A stretch of DNA of 64,000 nucleotides, from NCBI GenBank assembly GCA_023014485.1, contig JAJOZX010008838.1:62001-126000 (forward strand). Reading direction: 5' to 3'. Below, piece after piece: positions 32,694-44,507 of the stretch (position 1 is the first letter of the stretch; the number at the start of each line of letters is the position of its first letter). Made by a program: the position numbers and the translations under genes. The DNA comes from Bathynomus jamesi. Lineage: Eukaryota > Arthropoda > Malacostraca > Isopoda > Cirolanidae. The notes below the pieces were generated by a model. The model saw only the letters and a program-made list of their open reading frames with translations. It was not told the origin of the DNA and did no database searches.

Positions 32694-32905
32694 TGGGCTA
32701 CGTCGTGGCCAATGTCGTAACACCGCTTCCCGGAGATCAGCGAAGTTAAGCGACATTGGGTCTGGGTAGTAGTTGGATGGGAGATCGTCCTCCGCGCCCA
32801 GATTATGTAGCGACCCGTGGTTCGGATTCTACGTAAAGCTGTAGGTCCCCTCCGTCATATGACCTTACATGTTGCGAAGGAGGTTAAACAACCCAAATAA
32901 AAGAA
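32694..32905 (+). mobile_element. 5S-rRNA-derived SINE, copy 3
   Basis: GGGCTACGTCGTGGCCAATG, AGATCAGCGAAGTTAAGCGA, AGTAGTTGGATGGGAGA, then CGTGGTTCGGATTCTACG and AAGCTGTAGGTC. AAATATATATATA occurs on both sides, a plausible target duplication though in simple sequence. Confidence 0.9.
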
Positions 32906-33071
32906 ATATATATATATATACGGTATATACACACACGAGGGTGGGCTGAAAAAAGTAATGCCTTCATTTGAATAATTCTGGATTGTGTAGAGGTAGCCAG
33001 ATAAAACCGGTTTTGTGTTATAGTCTAATATAGCCTACACTTATCCACACGTTGGTTCAGTATCGATTACA

Positions 33072-34132
33072 ATGGAAAGGAGTAAAGACGTTCGCTTCAA
33101 GCAACGTGCCGTAATTAAATTTTTGACCGCGGAAAGTGTTGCTCCCATAGACATTCATCGGCGAATGCAAGCTGTGTACAGCAAACAGTGTGTTGGTGTG
33201 AGTACCGTTCGACGTTGGGCGAGACAGTGTAAAAAAGGAGAAGCAGGGCAAGAAGATTTGCGAGACAAACCGCGAAGTGGAAGGCCTGTAACGGCAACCG
33301 ACGAGTCTCATCGGAACTACGTTGACAAACTGATTCGTGGAAAGCGTCGCATTAAACAAAATGAAATTGCTGCAATGTTCGATATCTCCAAAGAGCGAGT
33401 GGAACACATTATCAGTATTCTCGGTTACCGAAAGGTCTGTGTCAGATGGTTGCCTTGCATGCTCACTACCGAGATGAAAACTGAGAGACTACGCATTTGC
33501 CAAGAAAATCTGCAACGCTTCGAAAATGAAGATGAATTTCTGCACAACATTGTGACAGGAGACGAGACGTGGGTCCGCCATTATGACCCTGGAAATAAAC
33601 GGCAGTCCATGGAATATCGGCACAAAAATTCACGGCAACCAAAAAATTCAAAGTTCAAAAATAGGCTGGAAAATTGATGATGACTGTTTTTTGGGATATC
33701 ACAGTGTTGTTCTCGAAGACTTTACGGAAAGAGGGACAGCAATCAACTTCGCACGTTTTATTGAAACTCTGAAGAAGTTGAAAAAACGGATGAGGAGGGT
33801 TTCTCACCCACAAAACCGCAGTCATTGTTCACCATGACAACGCACGGCCTCACACCAGTGTTCAAACGCGAGAAGCAATTGAGGATCTGCAATTCACCGT
33901 CTTGCCGCATCCACCATATAGTCCCGATTTAGTACCATGCGATTTTCACCTCTTTCCTAAACTTAAAGAACATCTCCGTAGAAATCGCTCCGAGTCTGAC
34001 GAAGAAGTTAAGGCCGCTGCGAAATTTTGGTTTTGTAATCAAAGCTCCGAGTTTTACTGGGTTCGATTTCAAAAACCCATTTATCGTTGGCTTAAATGTA
34101 TCGAGGTAGGGAGTGATTTTATAGAAAAGTAA
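33072..34132 (+). pseudogene. mariner transposase (DD34D), frameshifted
   Basis: It starts MERSKDVRFKQRAVIKFLTA. A DNA-binding region (GVSTVRRWARQC, DKPRSGRPVTATDESH) is followed by the first Asp in VTGDETWVRHYDP, the second in HHDNARPHTS and the third in YSPDLVPCDFHLF, with 34 residues between the last two. Frameshifts near 33675 and 33830 break the frame. Length matches the family (about 345 residues). Confidence 0.9.
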
Positions 34133-35063
34133 ACCTATCGGTTTGAAGAATAAACTCTCAGGTACAGTTGCCCGCATATGTAATGTTCCTCTCCTCACAG
34201 GCGACTCCATACATGTGACAACGCCGCAGTGAGAGTCAAGGTAAACGTTTCACCCCTCCAACCCACAAAGGTGGGGTGGAGGGGGTGACAACCGAATCCA
34301 ACAACATATAACACAGACATATATATCTAAAGGACAACTGAATGTGCATTCATTGACATACAGGTAATTGTATTGTAATGTCTGTGTTCATAAAGATCAA
34401 TGCTGTGTGCGGTCATATTAATTGTTTAACTCCATGTAGTTTGCTAGTCTTATACAGTAATAAGGTTCCATTATGACTACTGCAGGTCTATATGAACAGC
34501 TACCACAATATAACTTTTTATATACTAGTGAATTTGAACCAAAAATAGACATTGCACAACCAATTACAATTACATTACAATAGTTTATAATATTTAGAGA
34601 TTAGCTAAACTTATTATGCTTTGCCATTTTTGAGAATGTAAAATATTTTTATATAATTACACTTTGAAATGAGTATAAATAATTATCAGTGTTTTTTGGT
34701 GTTCAATTTTCTGTAAATGTAGATTTTGTTTTGTAATGAAAATTTAAAAAAATTAAAATAATCAGTAAGAGAATCAGCTAAATTTGGCCGATGCCAATGG
34801 ACAAAAAATGGCCGATTCTGCCAATGCTGTTGAATCAGTACACCACTAGTTTTTATTGATTTTGCTAATTTTGAGGGCCAGGTTCTTCACTGGTAAATAT
34901 ACTATTCAATTTGATGTAATAACATGTTCTATAGTTTTAATGAATCACACGTTTTTTATACCCTCATGTAATCGCAAGTTTCTATAAGAACATCATCTTA
35001 TTTGTAAACTTTAATAGAAAAATGTCTCGTCTTCTAATTTCTTTTTACAGATAAGATAGTATA

Positions 35064-35280
35064 ATGGCTCCAAATAAAGAAATTTCATACAAGAATAGGT
35101 TGAAAATTATTGTTCTCCATAAGTAAGGCAACACTCAAAGACAAATAGCTGCTAAAGCTGGAGTATCATTGTCTACTGTTTCCAAAACACTTTCTCACCA
35201 CTCACAAACTGGGGATGTGAAGAACAAAACAGGTTGAGGATGGAAGCGAAAAACATCTAAAAAGGATGATGAGTATATGA
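35064..35280 (+). pseudogene. Tc1-type transposase N-terminal fragment
   Basis: Reads MAPNKEISYKNRLKIIVLHK, stop, then QRQIAAKAGVSLSTVSKTL, a paired-like helix-turn-helix as in Tc1 proteins. In-frame stops; the rest is lost where LINE A begins at 35349. Confidence 0.7.
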
Positions 35281-35936
35281 TAGTGATGAGCAAGCGTAAA
35301 AGAAAGAAGACTGGTGGGTGGGGAAGGGGAATGAGGGAGTGTAGAGGTTCTACAGATCTACAGAAGCTAAGGCTAACAAAATCCCTAAGATCCACTCTAA
35401 GGTTAGCCCGAGAGAAAGGAGAAAGGAAAGAGTAGGGGGGTTAAAAGAGGAGAATAAGGGGTTAAGTAAGTAGAAAAACCTATCAGTCGTGGGTTAACAT
35501 TCATTCACAAAAAGAGAAAGAAAGACTCACCATCATCATCCACCGGCCACTGCCGACAAGTCGGAAAAACAGTCGAAGAGAATAGTAAAGGGGTGAAAGA
35601 TGAAAAGAAGTAAAATAAGAACGCTTACAAACCATGCAAACACAGTCTTAACTCAAACACTATCATACCATGCAAACTACAGACATGCAAGTAAAGAGTG
35701 TTCTAGACATGCAAGTAAGGAGAGGATAAGAAAAAAAAAGTAGTTAGAGTATAACAAAAAGTGGGTTAGTTTACGCTACAAACTACATCTAAGTTCGTGT
35801 TAGTCTAATTTTTTTTTTTAAATAATTTTATTGTTGGCATATCACACGCTGGCATGTCACAAGCTGGCATTAATCGTCAACAGACTCATCCTCGACCATC
35901 ACCCCCAGAGCTCCTGTTGCTAATTTTTTTATTATT

Positions 35937-38900
35937 TTAAACAACGTTAACATTTTTAAAATGCCTATCTAAACAGGTTTTAAATATATTAACGCTGATA
36001 GAGTTAACGACTGACGCGGGAAGATTATTCCATTTATCAATTACTTTAAACGTAAAAAAGTTTTTAGCGATGTTAGTAATGAATCGTCTGCCACGCAGCT
36101 TAAATCCGTTATTACAAGTGTTGCTATTATCGAAAGTGAACAGTTTGTCAAATTTTACGTTATCGATTTTATTAGCGATTTTGAAAACTTCAATAAGCTC
36201 CCCCCTTAATCTCCTAGTTTCGAGTGAATGCAAGTCTAACTCTTTAATCCTATCTTCGTATGACTTGTTGCGCAATGACGGGATTAGTTTCGTGGCGCGA
36301 CGCTGAACCCTTTCCAACCTATCAATATCCTCACGCAAATTCGGGCACCAAAACTAAACGGCATATTCTAAATGAGGCCTGACTAGGGACTTGTAAAGGG
36401 GCAATATAATATTCTTCGATTTAAATTCGAAATTACGCGCTATGAAGCCTAATATCCTATTAGCTTTTGCGCAAGACTCCAGGCTCTGGTTCCTAACTTT
36501 TAAATCCTTAGATACGCGTACGCCTAAATTTACTTCCTCGTCAACCCTGGCTAACCGTCTATTGTCCATCGTGTGCGTGTAATTACTGTTACGAGAACCT
36601 ATATGCAAAACTTTACACTTGTCTACGTTAAATTGCATCTGCCACTTATCCATCCACTCCATAATCCTATATACATCGTCTTGGAGCCTATTTCTATCGT
36701 CCACGTTAACAACTTTACCGCCTATTTTAGTATCGTCCGCGAATTTTGACACGTTACTGGTCAAGCCTACATCTATGTCGTTAATGTAGATTACGAATAG
36801 CAATGGGCCTAACACTGAACCCTGAGGGACACCGCTACCTACATCCAACCACCCCGATTCGCTACCATTAACAACGACCCTCTGTTTCCTAGCACGAAGC
36901 CATTCCTCTAAGCAGTTAGCTACCTGACCGCGTATACCGTGCGCTTTAACCTTCGCAATTAATCTTTTATGCGGAACTGTACCGAACGCTTTTTTAAAAT
37001 CTAAATAAATAACGTCAGCCGCTCTATGCCTATCGTATTCGCGCACTATTTCGTTATAAAATTCTAACAAATTAGTTAAACAAGATCTATGGCGTCGAAA
37101 TCCATGCTGACTACTATTAATCAAATCTCTACTTTCTAAGTGATCGATCATGCGATCCCTAACTACAGATTCCAAAAGTTTACCGACAATTGACGTTAAG
37201 CTAATGGGCCTATATTTGCTAGCTACTGTGCGGTCGCCTTCTTTAAAAATGTGCGTAACGTTAGCTAATTTGAAGTCTTCAGGAATAATTCCCGCTTCCA
37301 GTGACTGATTAAAAATCTTCGTTAAGGGGCCTACGATAACGTCTTTCAAATCTTTCAGATGTCTAGGATAAAGCGCGTTAGGGCCTAGGGCCTTGCTAAC
37401 TTTTAGCTTATCGATATAATGCGCAATCTCACCCTCGTAAACATTTATTTCATTCAAAATAGTCTCGCTACTAAAGGGAACGATATCGTTTACATCGGGG
37501 ACATTATTTACGTCTTCTACGATAAAAACTGTCGCAAAAAAGTTATTAAAAATATCCGCCATCACCTGAGCGTCGGAAGACAAAGCGCCGTTAGCGTCCA
37601 CGAGAGGGCCTATATTATCTTTTATCGGCTTACGATTATTGACGTAGTCAAAAAACTTTTTGGGATCATGTTTACTATCCGCAGCTATAAGTATCTCTAA
37701 ATTACGCTTAGCATTCCTAACTGATCTTTTAACCTGACGTATAAGCTCGATATATCTATTAAAGTTAGCTACAGTGCCATTGCGCTTATTAAGTCTATAC
37801 GCTCTGTTACGTTCATTTATGAACTTACCTATTTCTCTAGTCCACCACTTGGGCCTACCATGATTTCTCGCATGCTTGGGCCTACGAGGAATAAACTCCC
37901 TTTCGATATTCAAAATTTTCTTTAAACGCCTCCCAATGCAAATTTGCGTCATTACCCATAAGTTATCCCAGTCCACTACTCTCATCCTATCCGCAAAACT
38001 ATCAAAATTGGCCCTACGAAAATCAGGGACTTCTATTACGTTACTATCCTTAGTGTTTCCTATCAATAGCTTAAACGTAATAATTTGGTGATCACTACAT
38101 CCCAAACACTCACCTACTTCTAAACCTTGACTATATTTTCGCCGTTAATCACCACGTCTAAAATATTGTCACCGCGCGTTGGTTCGGTAACCATCTGTCG
38201 TGAAAAATTATCTTCCATGAACTCAATCAATCTCAAACCCTCATCATTACCAGTAAAAGTTTCGTAATTAACGTTAGGGCAGTTAAAGTCTCCGACAATT
38301 ATACTATCCCGATTATTAATAAAGTTACCAAGAAGTGTGTAAAATCTAGTATCGGTATCGAGGGGTTGAACGGGAGGTCTATAAATAGGGTTGCCAGACG
38401 TCCCGTATTTTACGGGACAGTCCCGCATTTGATCCAAAAATCCCGCGTCAAAATCCCGCGTTCAAAATGTCCCGCAAAAAATATTTTTTAAGCAAATTTT
38501 TAGGGATGAATTGATTTAGAATTTCAATATTATGTATAATAATTTCAATTTATTCATGATGTTTAGTTGTTAAATATTATTGTAATAAAATTTTTCTAAT
38601 TTTGTTTGTTGTAACCGTTGAAGAAATCTAGTTTCAATTTGAAAAAAAATTTGGTCTTAATAAAAAACCTCAGAAAAATATTTGTCCTGCATGGGCATTT
38701 GAAAAATCTGGTAACCCTAATAAACAACAAAATTGAAGCTAAATACTACGTGGTCCTATTTCAACGCATATCGCATTAATTGCTGCCTGAAAATCTATCT
38801 TAACCTCGATAGCCCTAAGGGAATTACGAATGTACAGCAAAACGCCGCCCCCAATCCTATGAACCTATCATTAGTAAAAAGTTTAAAACCCGCTATATGA

Positions 38901-39086
38901 AGTTCCCCCAACAAGTTCCGAGTCACGGTATTTAACCACGTTTCGGTTATTAGCAACTATATCGTAGTTCCCAGAATAAATTATCGCCTTAAATTCGTTC
39001 AATTTATTTCTAATACTACGCGCGTTACAATAAAAGACGTTTAAATTATTTTTTACCACAGATCGGCGTTTTAAACAATTTTTCAC
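35937..39086 (-). pseudogene. CR1 LINE A ORF2: endonuclease and reverse transcriptase
   Basis: Endonuclease pieces: FYCNARSIRNKLNEF (near 39030), SIIVGDFNCPNVNYE, MGCSDHQIITF. The long frame 36354-38105 (583 codons) carries reverse transcriptase: [45 protein letters not shown]. The C-terminal part (35937-36338) has DIDRLERVQRRATKLIPSL. Breaks: the 38386-38719 insertion, a stop at 36353 and frameshifts. Confidence 0.88.
38386..38719. mobile_element. 334-bp non-autonomous element with TAGGGTTGCC ends
   Basis: Ends TAGGGTTGCCAGA and complement of TAGGGTTACCAGA; ATAAA on both sides (38381-38385, 38720-38724). LINE B at about 49510 shows the empty site. Subterminal GTCCCGTATTTTACGGGAC is a hairpin. 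Superfamily undecided. Confidence 0.75.
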
Positions 39087-39464
39087 GTCGGGCCCGCGTT
39101 TCCCGGACCCACAACGTTTAAAGAGGGATTCGACCTATACAGCTTTCGAACGTTCTCATCGATTAACTTACCTAGCCTAGCATTCCCTATTTCATTGAAA
39201 TGCACCCCATGTTTCATAAAAAAGTTAGGATCGCTAAATTCTGACTACATCTTTGCGAGGGATCCCGACAAAAGCCGCCAAGGACAAAAGCCCCTCAGTT
39301 AAAGTGCAAAATAGGACAAAAACCCTCAGTTAAAGTGCAAAGTAGGACAAAAGCCTCCATTTTTTATATTATTGTTCGTGTGCTATGAAGTAATCCTAAA
39401 CAAATATTATAATCTTTGTCTATGTTGATTCACTCTAGTTGATCACTGTTTTTTCTACCTGAAT

Positions 39465-39491
39465 GGTTAGGTTAGGTTAGGTTAGGTTAGG
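39465..39491 (+). repeat. Interstitial (TTAGG)5
   Basis: Five perfect TTAGG units. Similar degenerate tracts occur at 3194-3230 and, as CCTAA, at 10077-10132 in the Merlin intron. Confidence 0.85.
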
Positions 39492-39494
39492 AAC

Positions 39495-40158
39495 GTGCCA
39501 CAAAAGAGCATCAACAGCGTTTGAAGAACCTGTGTCTGGACTATGTGAATGAGAGGAAGCAGTGGTGTAGTGCTAAATAAAAAAGTGAGGGAACGCATTT
39601 TGAAAGTGTTACTCAGATGCGGGGGGGACAATGGCGAGCGCGGCGAGCCCATACAGCTGGGGGTCCGGGGGCACTGTAAGCCCCCCGGGAAATCTTTTGA
39701 AATCTGACCAATTTCAGGGATATTTTGAGGTCATATTAGGATATATTCCAAGGTTGAAGATGCAGTATTTCCAGTGTCATTAGATATACGACATCCAGTA
39801 CGATCAATAAAAATAGCTAACAACTGGAATGATTAACTAAAAAAAAGTTAACAACTGGTACGCCGTGGTGACTGTTTCACCAGATCTTTATAGGCTAGCA
39901 TTGCCTCAGTCGAAGCTAAAAGAAATGAAACAGTTAATGATTCTTTCTCATATTTCTTCTAGGGGTGGGAATTAAAATTTCATGACGTTAGAGGTTTGTA
40001 AGTTCGGATTTATTTGAAATAGTGAGGGAACGCCGTTCCGTCTACGAAAAAAAGTAAGGGAACGCCGTTCCAACGCGTTCCCACAGCACTACACCACTGA
40101 GAGGAAGACCTTGGAGGAATTTCTGAATGGTGTAGGTCACAGCATTAGGTGGAAGTAA
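39495..40158 (+). pseudogene. Transposase C-terminal remnant (MULE-like?), split by a MITE
   Basis: Across the 39560-40099 insertion the frame reads HQQRLKNLCLDYVNERK then TLEEFLNGVGHSIRWK and a stop. The pattern suggests a MULE-type transposase C-terminus but is too short to be sure. No catalytic part remains. Confidence 0.5.
39560..40099. mobile_element. hAT-type MITE, copy B (complete, 540 bp)
   Basis: A 15-bp perfect inverted repeat, CAGTGGTGTAGTGCT, and the 8-bp duplication AGAGGAAG (39552-39559, 40100-40107). It lacks coding capacity. Copy A at 1-1394 is the same family and shows where the hAT at 304-1157 went in. Confidence 0.93.
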
Positions 40159-40648
40159 AATGAACTTTAAATGAACCTTAACACTTAATGAACTTTTTAA
40201 TATTGTGCTTTATTTGTTTGATTTTCCCTAGATATGGTATGATGTTCTTTTTATAATGTTCATTTTTATGGTTGTGTAAATAATTTTGTGCTCCTGTAAA
40301 ATAGTGAGCTATAAATTTATAATGCAAGTGTTAATGTGTGCTACTGTATAATACTTATAAAGCTGACTTTGCCTAGATAAGGCATGATGATCCTTTTATA
40401 ATGTAATTTTTTATGGTTATGTAAATATTAGCGTTAATGTGTGCTGCTGTATAATACTTATAATGCCGTCCTTATTGCAGTCTTATGATATAATAAATGT
40501 AATATTTTGCATGTCCGAGAACTGTTCATAAACTGTAAATAATAAAGAATAAAAATAATGATTAAAAAAATTCTTATTATTATTTTTCCTAGGGGACTTT
40601 TGTCGTAGGGGGCTTTTGTCCTACATACGCTTTACGAAGGGTACATTT

Positions 40649-41139
40649 GGATCACTAACATATTGCTTCCCAGTGTATATCACTTTAACATATTGCTTCC
40701 CAATATTTAGGATAAGGAGTATGATAAAAAATGTTGGATCACCTGAAGATCCGTCACCCTAGCCTTTGTGAGTTAGCTTTATAAGGCTAACTAACGAAAA
40801 TATCACAACTTAACCTAACCAATCGTTTGGTCAACTGTACGCCCTTGACGATTGGTTAGGTTAAGTCGTGATATTTTCGATAGTTAGCCTTATAAAGCTA
40901 ACTAAAAAAGGCTGGGGTGACGGATCTTCAGGTGATCTAAAATGTTCGCTTTAATAAAGTAAAGGCATAAAAAGGAAATCATAACATTTATTATTTAAAA
41001 TTTATTAGAATTGTTGCGCTATATGGTCACACAAAGTGACCAACCAACCTTTCTCCTTTTAACATATTGCTTCCCAGGAGGGATCACTTTAACATATTGC
41101 TTCCCGAATGCTTTGGGAAGCAATATGTTAAAGTGATCC
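40649..41139. mobile_element. Unassigned TIR element with internal 20-mer repeats
   Basis: GTACATTT is duplicated at 40641-40648 and 41140-41147. Ends are GGATCACTAACATATTGCTT and the complement of GGATCACTTTAACATATTGC. The segment TTAACATATTGCTTCCC recurs about five times inside. No coding frame. An 8-bp TSD fits hAT or P types, but the GGATC ends are unusual for hAT. Confidence 0.8.
40736..40938. mobile_element. 203-bp hairpin element (fold-back family X, copy 3) with TSD
   Basis: AAAATGTT flanks it (40728-40735, 40939-40946). Arms of about 90 bp begin GATCACCTGAAGATCCGTCA and end AACCTAACCAATCGT, facing each other across a loop GGTCAACTGTACGCCC. It is nested inside the 40649-41139 element. 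Confidence 0.85.
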
Positions 41140-41149
41140 GTACATTTTT

Positions 41150-41950
41150 CCTCAGCACAAATCTCTTCTCGTTTAGTATTCAAAAATATTGTTTTTGACG
41201 TAATCCTAAGACCCAAACCATGCCTAGGGGTAATACCTAGAACTAAAGACCTATCTGACCTTGCCTCCAGAAACCTAATTAACCCCGTATATCTCTCCAA
41301 AAGGTCAGACACTCTCGTATCGGCCCTATACGAGTCGTTGCCCCCTACAATCGTCACCAACATCGAGTGACAGGAGGCAACATCAATCCTATCTACTTCG
41401 TCTCTAATTCTGTCAACCCTGACCCCTGGTAGACAGACCCTCCTCCTTTTGGTTGGATTCCGTTCAACGAACTCTTTATCCATATGGCGCACTAAGGAGT
41501 CCCCAATTAAAATAGTTTCCACCTCGTTCACATCCCTATCCAACTGGAAGAAATGGTTCGAAACCTCGATAGGGGGGGGGGATTCCTATCACCTAACGTA
41601 CGTGGCCTAGCTCCACCCTTAACTTCTCTAAATCCCTCCCCGTCTACTAATCTCGGACCAACCTTAACCCCTTCCACAACTCTGTCTAACCTTCCCGATA
41701 AGTTACCTATACTAGAAACTAGATTCCTCACCTCACCCTTCAAATTACTAACGTCTTCAACGTTAGTATAGGTTCGGCCTTCGTCAACTGTAACCCTAAC
41801 ACTGTGTTTTATATCAACTATTTCTTCCCTTAAGTCACAAAAGAAAAACCGATCTCTTAGTAGTCGCCATAGGACCGCCGTTGTAATCCTTAAAATCCGT
41901 ATACCACCGATTAACCCCACACCTAGCACACAACATTTTCTGCGACGGCA
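41150..41950 (-). pseudogene. CR1 LINE A ORF1 with esterase-like domain, broken
   Basis: Two frames: a coiled-coil part (NVEDVSNLKGEVRNLVSSIG) and the SGNH part (ETILIGDSLVRHMDKEF, VGGNDSYRADTRV). The C-terminal catalytic Asp/His block is cut off by the 40649-41139 and 39259-40628 insertions. See 49880-50914 for the intact copy. Confidence 0.85.
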
Positions 41951-42640
41951 TCGCGCAAATTAAAGTAGTTAATGTTTATAACCGTCACAAATTTAAGCTA
42001 AATTAAGCCGGCACGCTATGAAAACTTCTACAGTAAATCGCTAAAAACCACTAATATTCAGTTACTTAACTATAACAATGTGAATATAAAAGCAAAAGTA
42101 AAGTTATCGGCAATATTCAAAAGTAGAAACAATATCAGAGAGCCAAGGGAATGCGTCCGCTCAGTCAGGAGTCTGGCTGACGAAGGTTGGTTGTGTAATG
42201 TCTATTTTTGGTTCAAATTCACTAATATATAAAAAGTTATATTGTGGTGGCTGTTCATGTAGACTTGTAGTAATCATAATGGAACCTTATCTCCACTAGT
42301 AATTTTGACGGTCGAATTGTCTGCGAAGTTTCTTTCTTTGTTTCTTATGGCCGGCCAAACCACTAGCCAGATTTGTATGAGACTTTGAGGATATGGGTAA
42401 CTGAGGCCGGGTAAGAAGATAAGCTATGTGGCGTCGGCCTCCGAGGTCATCTGAGGCCGATGGAGGCCTCTGTATTCCGGATTGGTTGAAAGATAGTGAC
42501 ATCATTGACACGTCATAAAAGATAGTGACATAAAATGAACATAGGCTATGTGGCGTTGGCCTCCGAGGTCATATATATATATATAAAGCTATGTGGCGTC
42601 GGCCTCTGAGGTCATATATATATATACATATATATATATA

Positions 42641-44216
42641 CAGGGTGTTTAAGGAGGAAAGGTCAATACTTCGGGAGGTGATAGTATCGTTCATTGTGAG
42701 AAAAAAAGTTCATATGAACATGTGTCTAATTCTGAATGGTTACGGAGATAGAGCTGTTTGAATCTCATGCGCGCGCAGCTCTTCCTCCCCCTTCCCTCCC
42801 CTATAACCTTGAACCACGTAAGCTGTAATGTAAGCATGTAACATAAGCCAATCGACAGGTGGCTGTTGTGAGTGACATTGTTTAGTGTTTGAAGCAGTGT
42901 TAAGAATGCCACACACCTTCACACATGCCGAATATGCAGATATGGTATGTGTCTACGGTTTTTGCGATGGAAGTGCAACAGCTGCTGTTGCAGAATACCG
43001 TCGACGGTTTCCGAACCGCAGAATTCCCGATCGAAGAGTGTTTACCAGGGTTTTCAACACATTGCGTGAGATTGGTACACTTCCCAGCGCTCATGTTTCA
43101 TCTGAACGTGAAGGTCAACAAGATGAGGATGAAGTGGAAAACATTCTTCAGTTGGTAGAGCGTAGTCCTACTACTAGCTCACGAAGAACTTCTTCACGTC
43201 TCGGTGTACCACACACAAGAGTATGGCGAACATTACGTGAGGAAGGCTTGCATCCATATCATGTACAGCGTGTACAACACCTTCAACCAGGAGACGCTGC
43301 CATGCGACTGGAATTTTGTCATTGGGTAAATGCTAATCGCCGATTGCTTCGATTAATACTGTTCACCGATGAAGCTACTTTCATCCATGACGGTATGAAC
43401 AACACTCATAACTCTCATCGGTGGTCAGACGAAAATCCAAATGCCCCTGTGGAAACAAATTTTCAACATCGCTTCTCTACCAATGTGTGGTGCGGTATCA
43501 TCGACGATCAGCTGATTGGCCCTGTTACTTTAGAGAATCATCTTACAGGACAAAGTTACCTAGAATTTCTCCAAAATGAATTGCCAGGACTATTGGAGGA
43601 TGTTCCTTTGGCTACACGCGCTGGTATGCACTTTCAGCATGACGGAGCTCCTCCACATTCTACCCGTCTGGTGATGCAATACCTAAATCAAACTTTCCCT
43701 GGTCTATGGATCGGCCGCGGTGATCCCATTCAATGGCCACCAAGGTCTCCAGACCTCTCTCCGTTAGATTATTGTTTGTGGGGGTGGATGAAAAGTCAAG
43801 TTTACAAAGGAAAGGTGGATACACGAGACAAATTGGTCGCGCGCATTTTGGATGCTGCTGCCCGAATAAAGGAACGTCAAGATCAACTCAGACGAACAAC
43901 ACGCGATCTTCGCAAACGAGTTGCAAAGTGCATTGAGGTTGACGGTGGGATTTTCGAAAACGTATTGTAAACTGTAACAAATTTGTCATTTCTGTATCTG
44001 ATACCACTCAAAATGCCACTGTTTAAACATTAAATGTTAGAAACAGTAATTGGTTTCTCTTTCTTGATTACCATTAACAATGCTTTTGTATTTGTAGATT
44101 CAAACAGCTCTATCTCCGTAACCATTCAGAATTAGACACATGTTCATATGAACTTTTTTCTCACAATGACTGATACTATTACCTCCCGAAGTATTGACCT
44201 TTCCTCCTGAAACACC

Positions 44217-44219
<3 letters not shown>
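42641..44219 (+). mobile_element. Complete DD41D Tc1/mariner transposon
   Basis: Inverted repeats of about 125 bp (CAGGGTGTTTAAGGAGGAAA at left, 42641-42765; mirrored at 44096-44219) differ at only a few positions, and the element lies in TA-rich DNA. The 1.58-kb element encloses one uninterrupted transposase gene. Confidence 0.9.
42906..43970 (+). CDS. DD41D transposase, intact
   Basis: A 354-residue protein that would bind the inverted repeats and catalyse cut-and-paste transposition in the nucleus. The first ATG opens [20 protein letters not shown]. Residues 10-110 form two helix-turn-helix modules ([19 protein letters not shown]). The catalytic Asps are in [10 protein letters not shown] (about 160), [12 protein letters not shown] (about 247) and [14 protein letters not shown] (about 289), with 41 residues between the last two. 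No stop, frameshift or missing catalytic residue is visible. It is the only intact transposase in the window and the likely source for relatives at 3874-5210 and 45978-46438 is a related, not identical, subfamily. Confidence 0.93.
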   Translation: MPHTFTHAEYADMVCVYGFCDGSATAAVAEYRRRFPNRRIPDRRVFTRVFNTLREIGTLPSAHVSSEREGQQDEDEVENILQLVERSPTTSSRRTSSRLGVPHTRVWRTLREEGLHPYHVQRVQHLQPGDAAMRLEFCHWVNANRRLLRLILFTDEATFIHDGMNNTHNSHRWSDENPNAPVETNFQHRFSTNVWCGIIDDQLIGPVTLENHLTGQSYLEFLQNELPGLLEDVPLATRAGMHFQHDGAPPHSTRLVMQYLNQTFPGLWIGRGDPIQWPPRSPDLSPLDYCLWGWMKSQVYKGKVDTRDKLVARILDAAARIKERQDQLRRTTRDLRKRVAKCIEVDGGIFENVL

Positions 44220-44287
<68 letters not shown>

Positions 44288-44350
44288 CAGTATATATAAA
44301 TATATATATATATATTATATATATATATATTATATAACCTACGGTAAAAT

Positions 44351-44507
44351 TGAATGCCCGGTTAGGTCAACTGTACGCCTTTGACGATTGGTTAGGTTAA
44401 GTCGTGATATTTTCGTTAAAACTAACGAAAATATAACGAGTTAACCTAACCAATCGTCATGGGCGTACAATTAATCTAACCGGGTCAGGTGACCTAACCG
44501 GGCATTC
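44351..44507. repeat. Fold-back element family X, copy 4
   Basis: Arms start GAATGCCCGGTTAGGTCA, pass GTACGCC, GACGATTGGTTAGGTTAAG and meet at TTTTCGTTAAAACTAACG. It lies in the right part of the Helitron. Confidence 0.83.

Larger units (their letters stand above)
39259..40628 (+). mobile_element. Element with iterated GGACAAAAGCC ends, nested in LINE A
   Basis: Flanks CTTTGCGA (39251-39258) and CTTTACGA (40630-40637) match at 7 of 8 positions, and LINE B shows the site unfilled near 50050. Ends begin GGGATCCCGACAAAAGCC at the left and GTAGGACAAAAGCCCCCTAC at the right. A 31-bp unit with GGACAAAA(A/G)CC is repeated at 39290-39360. Confidence 0.8.
35349..42187 (-). mobile_element. CR1 LINE 'A' with three primary insertions
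   Basis: The 3' end (plus-strand 35349) is CTGTAGATCTGTAGA on the sense strand, two 8-bp units as in CR1 elements. The 5' end near 42187 (CTTCGTCAGCCAGACTC) matches that of LINE B at 51156. ORF1 and ORF2 are both present but broken; foreign elements sit at 38386-38719, 39259-40628 and 40649-41139. Confidence 0.9.

Noticed and set aside
39465..39491. Telomere
   Set aside because: Only five TTAGG units, embedded in a transposon; interstitial.
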